The notes under the pieces: generated by a model | Databases searched by the model: none | Told to the model about the DNA's origin: nothing | What the model saw: only the letters and a program-made list of their open reading frames with translations | Shown here: positions 53,592 to 64,000 of the stretch, one piece after another | How the letters are laid out: each line of letters begins with the position of its first letter | Numbering within the stretch: the first letter of the stretch is position 1 | Program-made: the position numbers and the translations under genes | Origin: Dirofilaria immitis | Lineage: Eukaryota > Nematoda > Chromadorea > Rhabditida > Onchocercidae | Assembly: GCA_024305405.1 (NCBI GenBank) | Contig: JAKNDB010000066.1 | Location: 744,001-808,000 of the forward strand | DNA length: 64,000 bases | Direction of reading: 5' to 3'

Positions 53592-55266
53592 CACTGTCAG
53601 TTTTTTTCAACGTTGTCGGATATATTGTCGGATGTTCTTCCGCCGCTTCATTATTTTTCTTTGTTAGTATTTCCATTTCCTGTGATTGCCCAGCAGACTG
53701 GAAATAATCGCTTTTCATAACTAATTAACAAATCTTAATGAGAGATTACAATCGAAAAAATTTCATAACTTTTTTTTTTTTTACATTTTACTATAATATA
53801 AATCAAAGAAAAAATCTTTTTTTTTTTTAACTCAAGTAGAATAATTTGATTAAATATTTGCGATTAAACCGAATGCTTAATCTAATGAACAGATCTTATT
53901 GTATCGTAAACGTTGAGACGTCAATTTTTGTTAGCACAGAAAAAAGTATATTTCATAAACATTTCTTTCACATTTCGTACTACAAGAAATTTCTTCCTAG
54001 TTTGCTAAATTGCCGATTTGTTTCGGATTCTTAAACCTTATTTAAAACGAGATTTTACTAAATCAAATTCAACCAAATAGGAAAATATCATTATATTTAT
54101 TGCGAAAAATGTATTAAAATAAAAACATACTCTTTCATTTGTTCGCTTTGCCTGTTCTTCTCCGATTTCCGCGACTTGCTTCTCCAGATTTCTTAACTTT
54201 TGCTTACTCTTTACATTTTGCTTTTCATACGATGATAGCAGCAATTCCGATTTCGGATTCTTCCAAGAATCCTGGAAATTTGTTTCATTTCGTTATATAA
54301 TAATAAATGAAAACTTAATTAATTTGAATTTTGCAAAGTGCAATACTTTCAATTTCGACTTATCAAATTCACATTTTAAATTCATATTTAGTTAAGTTTT
54401 TCTTTTGTAAATCACAAAAATATATCAAAGCAGAATTAAGGAAATGAATTCTAAAAATCTATAAGAATTACTTAGGAAAATAAGTAGCAGTTTTAAGATG
54501 AATCTGTAGTTTCAATAATTTTTCAAACAACCTTTCTAGGGTTATCTTTTTTGACTTATAGTTCCACTCATTGATGCTATTTTCAACTTTGCTGCTTCTT
54601 TAATGATTTCTTCATGCATATTTGGACCAAGTTGAATTTTATCAAGAAATGATGATGGTAGACGAGATTCATGACAATAAGCTGGTACAAGATAAAAATC
54701 ACGATGGTTATGACCGGAAAGGCGATATTCACGAGCACCCTCAAATCTAAAAATTAAATTTACCTAATTATATTGGTTATTATATATGTTATTATGAAAT
54801 ATACTCAAATATAAAATATCTTTACAGAAAAGAATTACGAAAAATTCACATCTTACTAAAAATTTTATAAAATTACATCTCATTTAAAATTTCATCTCAT
54901 TTCATGTGATTTATGCTAAAGATATCAGGTATAAAAATATCATAGAAGCCTAAGGCTAATTGTAATACCTTTTCTAAGAGATCTTGTTGATAATTAAACT
55001 TTTTTAAAATATTATCATCATGACTGGCAATTGAAGAAGATAGAACGAGTGATGCTTTAAAAAAATTATTCAAATTACAAATAAATTAATGAAAAAAGTA
55101 AAATTACTTTGTAGCAACTAATTCTGGTTCACTTATCGAACACATTGCATCATTAAGAGAAAACATTGAGTTACAAGCGGTAAAAAGATTCCGGACGATG
55201 AATCCATTGCATCGTAAAATTCATCGGATTGTCCACTTAGTAACCTCTTAATTCTAGTAGTTAGAA
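53592..55266 (-). CDS. 3' exons of an unidentified gene with a short C-terminal coiled coil
   Basis: Minus-strand exons 55108-55266, 54532-54746, 54131-54271 and 53592-53697, joined in phase; a further 3' exon must exist because the last ends with a donor in phase 1. The protein reads IKRLLSGQSDEFYDAMD, a low-complexity Ser/Asn/Met stretch, then EYRLSGHNHRDFYLVPAYCH, LPSSFLDKIQLGPNMHEEII, a Lys/Glu helix (LRNLEKQVAEIGEEQAKR) and an acidic tail (NNEAAEEHPTIYP). I do not recognise the family. Two indels are needed: one base extra near 55187-55191 and one A fewer in the A6 at 54547-54552. It may be the 3' end of the 56-64 kb coiled-coil gene, same strand, but phases do not join directly: the first exon needs one preceding base, while the possible donor at 56197 would leave two. 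Confidence 0.6.
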
Positions 55267-56193
55267 CTATAAATTTCGAATTTTTCAAATCAAATACAAT
55301 ATAATGTTCGAGAACTATGTCGCAAATGAATTTTAATTCATTTTCCACTAATATGATACTTACTCTCAACCTTGTCAATTGGTGACATATATTATATGAC
55401 ACTAACTTCGTTATCTTTATCACCTCTTCGGTTAGAGTGATCTGTTCCCTTTATCAAACTAGCGAAAATATTTTTTTGAATCCGTTTCTATAACGGTATC
55501 AACATGATTTAGTGACACCAATATTCTTTGCTTGTTCTTGGTTTCTAATCAGAAAAATCAGAAGTACAAAATTTCACAGTTTCTATTCATATGTTTTGCT
55601 TATTCCTAACAATGAAATTTGAAGTGTTGAGAATCAACTATGTGTCAACTTAATCGAAAGGAGAACAAAAGAAGTGGTAATTCTTTTGTTCTGGATCCAA
55701 TACTGCTGAGTATATATTATACATGCGGATTTTCCGTGTAATGTAAAATGTAAGCTAAAATTGTTCGCCCACTATGTCTATGAGCCGCATTTCACACACA
55801 CACTAATAAAGGCACTATTTCTTGTAGTCACAGAACTGTACCCAGGATTCTCCGCACTATTTCTTGTAATCACAGAACTGTACTCCAGGATTCTCCGTCT
55901 ACGCGGAGGGAGCATCAAATCCATTGTAAAGAATGTGGTTCAACAATGTCATTTGGATGGGCATATCGGGATTATTCGATCTCCTTTTCCGTTAAATTAT
56001 TGTATCGTCATCAAAACCGTCTTAATGGTATCGCTGTGTCTGTTGATATATTATCAAATTTATCGTAATGAAGGCTTAGTTAACCAAGTTTGAGGTATTA
56101 CCATTGAAAGGCAGAAAGGATCATCAGTCTTTGTCAGGTTAAAGGTCGTCGACGAAAGTGTGTGAGATAATAAGATATAGAAAGAAAAGTGAT
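55267..56193. other. Spacer with a compositionally distinct island
   Basis: Between the two minus-strand genes. 55740-56150 is less AT-rich than its surroundings and holds a 42/43-bp tandem duplication (next entry) plus overlapping plus-strand frames. One of these (55761-56093) spans 110 codons; another contains HCKECGSTMSFGWAYRDYSI. I find no transposase or gene family that fits, and no terminal inverted repeats. Confidence 0.4.
55812..55896. repeat. Tandem duplication, 42/43 bp
   Basis: Two adjacent copies of gcactatttcttgta..cacagaactgta..ccaggattctcc (55812-55853 and 55854-55896), differing at one G/A site and one inserted T. This duplication makes the repeated LFLVVTELY/LFLVITELY in the plus-strand frame. 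Confidence 0.9.
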
Positions 56194-59100
56194 TTACAGA
56201 TTTAAGTTTTTCCTCTTAATTAACGTAGATGATGATGTATCGTTCATGCTGACCGCTGAAACATTCGACATCGATTCGGCTTTTTCCGCCGCTGATTAGA
56301 CAATATTTCCGCAAGCTGACATTGAGCTAAGCCAAGTTCACCTCGTAACATCACTAGTTGCATGCGTAACTCACGCCGTTCACCATCACAAGCACGATAC
56401 TCCTTACGGATTCGATTCAGTTCACGGAACATTGTACCAGCCTTCTCTTTCCATCTACAGTTAGCAGCAGTAAACAGATACTTTCAAAAATTATGAATAT
56501 CAAAGAATTTCAAAATTCCAATCTCTTATTAAATTAAAATTTAATTTACCATTTTATAAGAGAGATAAGAAATAACGTAAACTCGTATGCTATACCTGAG
56601 ATACTCATCTAAATCGACTGTAGCACGTCCAGTTTCAATAAAACTTCTACTTCTCGGTAAGCGTATATCATGTGAATATTTTAATGCATCTTCACGCAAT
56701 TCATGTTTATATAGATCCAGTTCACGACATGCATCTTGAAAGTTAAGTGTAACTCGATCCAATTGCTCAGCAAGAGTTTCTTGTTCCTCGCGTGACTTTT
56801 TCAAGGCAATTTTTAAATGTTCAAGATTGGTTGCAGTTGAAGATAAAGAAGTTTGTTCTTTTAACTGAAAAATTAAGAAAATTCTGTCCTATTTTTTCAA
56901 TAAATGATGTTTGCAGATTTTTCGCAGTACAGAATAAATAACCTTAAAGAATCTTTTCAAAAATATCATTCAGATGGATTTTTTTCCAGCATGTAACGAC
57001 ATTACCAGCAAGAAATCTACCAAAAAATTAATTAAATTCTGGTAATTATTTAGAAAAAGTTGAAGCATTCAAGAAATTAATTATTTTTATACAAAAATAT
57101 TGCTGAGAAAAAGATTTTTCTTAACAATTTTTTTGGAATTGAAATCTTCTCTCAAAAATTCTAAAATTTGCAATTCTGCAAAGATGCATACGTTCAAGAA
57201 AGTAGAATTATTCGGATGGCTGTGTTCATCGATTTTATTTTTAATTGCAGAATTATCAATTTGTATGATAACATTCTCAAGATCTTCTTGCATCTGAAAA
57301 ATGACATGATTTGGAAAAGAAATAGAGCATAAATAAACGAGTTAAAATTTACTGTTTTTAAATTTATGTTAGGAATGATTGCTCTATGAAAATTTAACGC
57401 GAAATGATCTAAAGATTTTATGAAAATCAAAAAAAAAGTTGATTACTTCAATTACTTGGAATATTAAATGAATTTACTTGCATAAGATCAGCAGTTAAAT
57501 CAAAATTGGACGAATATTCGTTGACAGATGAAAGTTTATAGGATGAAATATTGTCATTATTGTTAGACGTATACGATTTTGATAACTTTATAAAATGCTT
57601 TAAGCTAGTCAATTCTTCATTTAAACGAGCATTATTTCGGGCAAGAATAGAGTTTCGTTCACGTAGCGTTATGATTTCATTAGATGGAACAGCAATTGAA
57701 GGTGTTCCTACAGCTGATAATCTGAATAAATGAGGTACTGATGTCCACCTGAAAATTGAGATTTTAAAATGTCATGTAAGAAATATAAAAGGAATAATAA
57801 ATTAATTGAAACGTAAAAAAGCTAATGTAATTTAAATCAATAAAGTATGTAAAAAGCGATTAAAATAATAAAAAATAAAGCATCAAAAAATTAAAACAAA
57901 TTGGCAAATTAGCAACGCTGAAATTTGGATGTATCACTATGTAAGCTAATTTGTTTGAAGTTTAAGCGAAATTCATATATAAACATTTTCCGGAAGAATT
58001 CATTATCTTTGTTAGTATAATGTTAGCTAACAAAGATAATAGTTCAAATAAGTTCGAAGATAGTAATTTCATAAAAATTGAGAGAACAATTATTCCATTA
58101 ATTCTATTCCTTGATATTATTCTAACATTCACTAATTTATCATTTATTTTCGCTTTTTATTCTACTATTCATTAAATTTCAAGTATGAAATACATATTTG
58201 TATTATCTAATATGAAAATGATACTTTTTTGCAGCTTTGCTGATAGTATTTCGATGAATTATTTTTTTGAAAATTTTAAACAAATTTCTATCAAATCATT
58301 TTTTAGCAATAAACGCCATTTTAATCAATTATAGAGCAAATGAATCTAATATGCTCAAATTGAATAGAAACCTTTTCATGCGAATTTTTTGATCGGTCGC
58401 AATTTTGCTGTGATCATCAGCGAATACAATTGAAATATGAGCTGATGAAGAACTGAAAATATTTATGAAAATACTTATGAAGAAAGCTTATTCTGCTATA
58501 ATAATATTGAATATAGTATTGATTTCGATTTTAATTTAATATTACTAAAAATTTTAAAAGCAGTACATCTATTAGTTTTGTCTAGGAAATGTTAATTAAT
58601 TAGAATAATTAGTAGCTTTATTTTCAAATATTCATTCGGATTACCTGGTTTGTGATATAGAATTTTGTGATGATGAATTATTATTGCACTTCTTTTCTAA
58701 AATTGTTTTGTTTTTCAAAAGTTCAAACAATTTATCACGCTCTTCTTCCACCTTTTCTAAAACTGCAATACGTGCTTTCAACCTTTGTCGTTCATTTTCG
58801 TAACGACCCAATTCCTATAAATCATTGTTATTCAAGTTGGAACTGAAAATAATGCAAATATAACTTAGAACATCAAAAATATATATACCAAAACTTAATA
58901 ACTAATAATTTACCTGGTTTAATTCTTTATGGAGATTATTGATTTCTGAAGTATGATGTAATAGTTGTTCATGCTGACTATCCAACAAATTTTGTCTTTC
59001 TGTTTTATATCCAAGCAATTGCATTGTCAATTCATGATTTTGTTTTTCCAATTCTTCAATCTGATCTCGTAAACTGCTGGTCGTAAAATTGCTGTCTTTA

Positions 59101-62100
59101 TCATCTCTTATGATTACTGAACTTCTTAATTCCTTGTTCGTTGACGAAACTTTAAGTGGACTAAATTTATTACGCAATAAACGATCGTCCACCTAAATGA
59201 AATCTATTTCAATATTCTGTATACATCTTTTTATGAATCAAACATATAGTAAAGTTTGTAGATAATTTATCGCATATAATACTATAACAGAGAATTCAAG
59301 TAAATCAAGAAGGCTATTATTATATGTCATCGATAACTTAATCAATCATTATTCTTATATAAAGTTGCCCAATTATCCATTTATCAAAAGATATAATTTA
59401 AAGAAAAATTTTTGCCTTTTTTTTGATATCACAATATATAGTTCATTTTAAATATGGAAATTGGAAATATGGTTTTGCTAACTAAATTACATCTTAAAAT
59501 GAATCAAGCTTCAATTAAATTCCTGATAAAATGGAGCATAAAAGAAATGAACCTGAGTTTGTACGGTATCAACCAATTTCTTTTGCAATATCGCAACCTC
59601 CTGACGACTGCTATTTAATTCACCTTGACAAAGTTTCAACCGTTCTTCCACCTCATCGAATAGCTCACCCTTCTCAATATCGGTCATTTTATGCCGTGCA
59701 TTTGGTCGACATGCAACGTATTTACTGACAACACGTGGATGTACATCCACTTGAACATCACGTGTATTTCTATTCAACTAAAATTTTCAGATATATCCTT
59801 TGCTAGAAATGTGTTAGAATCACAATGCTATACAAAAACATTGCTTCTATCATTCATTTTTTCTTTCTTGCTCTCTCTCTCTCTTTCTCTCGCTCTCTCT
59901 CTCCATCCATCTCAGATAACTATTAATTAAATTACCTATCCTTCCAATTATATAGCATCAAATTTTTATATATTAAAAAATGATTTCATATGAGAAAAAA
60001 AGCTTATATCTGATAACAGATTTTAGGTATGGATAAAATAATGTTTAAGATATTCATTGTTTATAATTTTCTAAAAGCTTCATTTAATGCAAGATAAAAT
60101 TGAATTTTAATTTTCAATTTCTTTAATCTAATTAATTCTGAGAATTGAATTTTTAACAGCTGATAAGCATAAAATTGAAATCAAAAGAAAAAAAATGAGC
60201 ACTTGCTTGTTTTTTGAGATAAGATATATGATTGATACTTGACGCAAGTCTTTTGACATATCAGCCTGTTGCACTTGTGTACGCAATTTTAATTCATTAA
60301 TTGAACGTTTTAAAGCGATATTTTCATTCTAAAAAGATAATTATCGAAATTTAGTATTTTTACTAATTTTAATAACTTAAATGAAACAAAACAATTTTTC
60401 CGATAATACTAAAATGAGTAATACTAATTACAGTACTTAATCCTAAATGACAGATTATCAATATTGAAATATTAGGAAGCGTAAAATAACTGCAATTATT
60501 TGCAATATAAATGCCTGCAATTAATAAGTAATAGAATTGATAATCTGATAATTAATAACTTGGTAACTGATAAATTGATAATGTTTTTATGATTTAAAAA
60601 TAAGTTAATATTAATAATAAATTAGTATTTGATTGATAATTCAGCAACGATTCATATATTTTGCTTAAATTGATTTCTTCATTTGTGTGAAAAAAAAAAG
60701 AACTATTAGTTTAAATTATACTCGAAGCAATTCATTGGTGGTATTTGCTGCTGATATTTTCTCAGCCCAATAATTATTTTGCTCTTGATATTTCTTCAAC
60801 GATTCTGCCAATGCCATATCTAAGCCAGCTTCATATTCTTCTTTTACATTTTTAAGTTGATATTCCATTAAACTACGCTCCTATAGAGTAATGATAACAT
60901 GATCGATTAATTAGTATAGTGTATTATCATGTTTAGTACTACTATTCTATGCATTGAAATAATTTACATTTATAAATATTGGTAATAATGATTTCCATGA
61001 AATCAATGAAATTACAAACATGAAGTAATAAAGATAATTTATTAAATTTGATTTTTATTTAACTAATTTTTTAAATTATTTTATTTATAGAAAAATGAGA
61101 GATATTAGTACCTGTTGAAGCTTCTCAATTTCGAATTGTAATAGTGGTACATTTTCAGCAATTTGTCCTAATTCGTATAATTTCTCTTGGAATGCTTTTC
61201 GTTCCTTCTGATGCAATTCAGATGATCGTGTTGCTTCACGATCTGCTTCTTCTAATTGATTTGCTAATGAACCAACTAGCGAATTTTTAGCCAATAAATC
61301 TTTTTAATTTCTTGAAAATGCTCCAACATGCTATTTTCTTTCGATGAAAATTCTTCCTTCAGTACCTGTATTGATGCTGAAGTAATAATTGGACAGATTA
61401 TATATTTTAAACTCATACTAGATGATCGATTATTCAATAAATTGTCGGATATTCAAAAGAAGCATAAAATGTGAACAATTGAAAATATCTTTAACAACAA
61501 ATATAGCTAAAGGATGATAAGATAAAATACAGCTAATCGATGATAAGGTAAAATTACTCATCAAATACGTTTAATTTTAATCAATAAACCAAGTCTTTTC
61601 ACTGTTTTAATTTCTACATAACTTTTCAATATATACTATACTGATATTTACGCATAAAATTTATTTTGTTTTATAAAACAGATTTAGCTAATAAAAATAA
61701 AATACCTCTAATTTATCTGTAAGATTAAAAATTTGAATTCATTGTTTTCTAGCATTTCTTGAGTGAGATCAGTTTGTATACGTTTAGAAATATTAACAAC
61801 ATAACGTGGATCTGAGAAACCACGTTCCCAATCATCAGTTGATTCATCTTTATAACTAAATTATGATCCAGAATTGTATTACGATAAACTTGATGACGCT
61901 CTTCCAAATAACAAATAGCTTTTGTTTTGATTGCCAATTCGCTCTATAATAATAAAATAAAACAAAATGGTATAAAAGTTTTCATCGAATAACGATTAAT
62001 TTTTATGGATAAATTAAAAAAAAAAAAGGATAAAATTGAGATGAAAATTTCAAAACTTTAACCTCAAACTTTAAGTAATTTAACCCGGTGAATGTTGCTT

Positions 62101-64000
62101 AAATTAAGAAACTAGAAAGAAATAATTTAAAAATCTAACTTGCAATCGTACGGTAGTAATATTAGCAGCTTCTACTTCAGCAGTCCTTTCTTCAATTTCT
62201 TTTGACATTTGTTCCATTGTAAGAAAATTTTTCTTATTTTCTTCCTCCATCGAATGAACAGTTTGACGTAATAAGTTAATATCTTCTTCATATTCATTTA
62301 AACGTAAATTTTGTTCTTCAATCTAAAAAATTTTAAATATTTCCTAAAAATATTACAAATTGTTTCAATCATGAATGTGTTAAATGAAAAAATAGTAATA
62401 ATAAAAAAAAAAAAAAACTTTTTCACTAAGATGATGATTTTCATCGGTCAATTGTTTTCTACATTCTTTACATTGTTGTGAACAGTAATCGATAGAATTT
62501 GTTGGCAATATAAAATTTAAATTTGCTTCACATTCTGAATCAACCATTTCATGATACGATCCATTCATATCTATATTATTCCTATAAAAAATTTATTCAA
62601 AATTTAAAAATAAAATGTTCAATGAATGAAGCGTATTATTAATTAAAATTAATAAATAGAATAGTAATTTAGAATAATAATGAAATTTAAAAATTTTAAT
62701 TTATTTCAGTACAATGGATAATTTAATAGATTAAAAAGTTTACATATACCTAATATATGTTCGTAGGCGTTCATTTTCATTACGACACTTATCCAATTCA
62801 AAAGTATTAGTGCTTTGTTGTGTTTTCAATATTTGATCTTTAAGTACCATTTCCAGTTGAGCAGCTTTCATCCTCCATGCCATTGCTTCATTTTCATAAG
62901 CCTAAATTGAATTAAATTCTATCCGTTTTGTTTGTTTGATTTCTAGCAAATTTTTTTTTTTTTTTATATGAATTCAACGAGAATTAGGACCTAAAAAGTT
63001 TGAAAATTCTAAAGGAAGACAGGAAATGCCAAGAGCATATCGGGATCAGAAGATGAGCAAAGTAAAGGAAAAAAATATCGAGAAAGCTTCGATGAATTTA
63101 AAATGTATTTCGAAATGTTCAAGAAATGATTATGTAATAATAAATAGAATTTAAAAAAAAAAGTTAACAGTGTTAATAGTTCAATTTTTTTTGAAAATAG
63201 AAAAAATTTCATATTTCCATCAAAATGCTCATTTAAAAGTTTGTGAATTTTTTTATTTTTAAAAATAGGAAAAGAATGAAATCAAAGGTTAAATTGCTAA
63301 TATTTGTTGTGAAAATCAATTATTAACCTGAAGTTGAAGAGGTAAATCCGCTGGAATCTGAGTAACTCGAACTTCTGCGGTATTTTTATCTGAAAAATTC
63401 CAATTGCTTTCTCATTTATGTAAATATTTGATTGTAAGCTGAATTTCTTAGATAATTCATAATTACAAGATATTGATGATTAAGTAAAAAATGCCTGAGG
63501 TGAAGGAGAAAATGATGATGACATTCGTGTTGAATCGAGATTAATGCTAGAAGATAAGTTATCAGTTATTTCTGTCATAATTTCTGCATCTTTAACTTCA
63601 ATTTTAATTCTTGATCCTTCTAATTGTTTCATTGCAATTTGTAATTTTGTCATTTCCGCTCGTGCTTCAACTGCTTCCTGAATTAACTGTCGAACACGGA
63701 TCTGAATTAATTCATCAAATAATTTTTCAAATCTTATTCATTTGATAAACGAATGCTTCATGCAATTTTCATATCTAAAAATATGACGAAAAATACGATA
63801 CTACCATAACTTCAGTAATTGATTTTCTTATTTCAGTTTAATTTAAATGTATTGACCTCATGCTTATCGATAAGTTTCTGTTTCTCACGCTCATAATCTT
63901 CATTGGATTCTTTGTGGTGTAGAAGCCGATATTGTCCGTTTGTAATATTCGCAGAACTGACTAATGATTCCAAATTGCGTAACTGATCACGTAATTCATT
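56194..64000 (-). CDS. Large coiled-coil protein, partial (5' end off the right edge)
   Basis: Seventeen minus-strand exons: 63857-64000 (cut by the window), 63495-63701, 63328-63389, 62750-62901, 62419-62581, 62140-62322, 61706-61943, 61112-61365, 60722-60880, 60239-60328, 59553-59777, 58914-59192, 58645-58814, 57478-57748, 57192-57293, 56596-56864, 56194-56454 (TAA after one correction). About 1,080 residues are visible. Most exons encode Glu/Lys/Gln/Leu heptads, for example KLIDKHE, LEGSRIKIEVKDAEI, LRLNEYEEDINLLRQTV, LANQLEEADREATRSSE, LRDQIEELEKQNHELTMQL and FRELNRIRKEYRACDGERRE. Non-coil patches include SMSSSFSP-like Ser runs, YCSQQCKECRKQL, DDWERGFSDPRYVVNISKR, DVQVDVHPRVVSKYVACRPN and LPRSRSFIETGRATVDLDEY. 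A cytoskeletal, centrosomal or ciliary scaffold role is plausible for such proteins, but I cannot name the family. Single-base corrections are needed near 61858, 61736, 61301-61305 and 56290. The junction from 63495 to 63389 lacks a GT donor. Confidence 0.75.

Noticed and set aside
1..64000. tRNA, rRNA, CRISPR or bacterial (for example Wolbachia-derived) inserts
   Set aside because: I looked for B-box-like GGTTCGA words, rRNA blocks, regular spaced repeats and long uninterrupted bacterial-type frames and found none; small or degraded copies could still be missed by eye.

Overview
The window reads as a piece of a nematode nuclear genome. It is very AT-rich, genes are split into many short exons (about 40-300 bp) with nematode-type TTTTCAG or TTTTTAG acceptors, and introns are mostly 0.1-1.7 kb. 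Introns this long, with wide gene spacing, suggest a parasitic clade III (spirurid/filarial-like) worm rather than Caenorhabditis; that part is inference. No operon, rRNA, tRNA, CRISPR or intact transposon was recognised.

Layout. 0.15-2.2 kb (+): the 3' end of a K-Cl cotransporter (KCC/SLC12) gene. 4.1-5.5 kb (-): a small gene, possibly of the MSP-domain type. 8.4-8.6 kb (-): one terminal exon of an unidentified gene carrying a stop and a frameshift. 13.4-17.0 kb (-): a GMEB-like SAND-domain transcription regulator, nine exons. 17.1-21.9 kb: intergenic, with a GC-rich, microsatellite-rich island at 18.06-18.65 kb that may be a promoter or 5' UTR region. 21.9-33.6 kb (-): a discoidin-domain receptor (DDR) gene, 17 exons, with discoidin region, membrane segment and kinase-like domain. 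33.6-53.6 kb: about 20 kb of extremely AT-rich DNA with simple repeats and no exon I can support. 53.6-55.3 kb (-): last exons of an unidentified gene. 56.2-64.0 kb (-): a long coiled-coil protein gene, 17 exons, running off the right edge.

The main biological observation is that the DDR-like receptor looks like a pseudokinase: the catalytic-loop HRD is HGH, the following Asn is Cys, and DFG reads ASP, while the VAIK-type Lys and the alpha-C Glu remain. The main caution is that exons of at least five genes need single-base corrections, mostly at or near A/T homopolymers, to stay in frame. That pattern fits residual long-read assembly errors better than independent gene death, so 'frameshift' notes below should not be read as pseudogenes without checking.

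The genes are functionally unrelated (ion transport, transcription, collagen-type signalling, coiled-coil scaffold) and show no sign of acting as one pathway. Exon borders were placed by hand from splice signals and reading-frame phase, and are usually consistent to the base.
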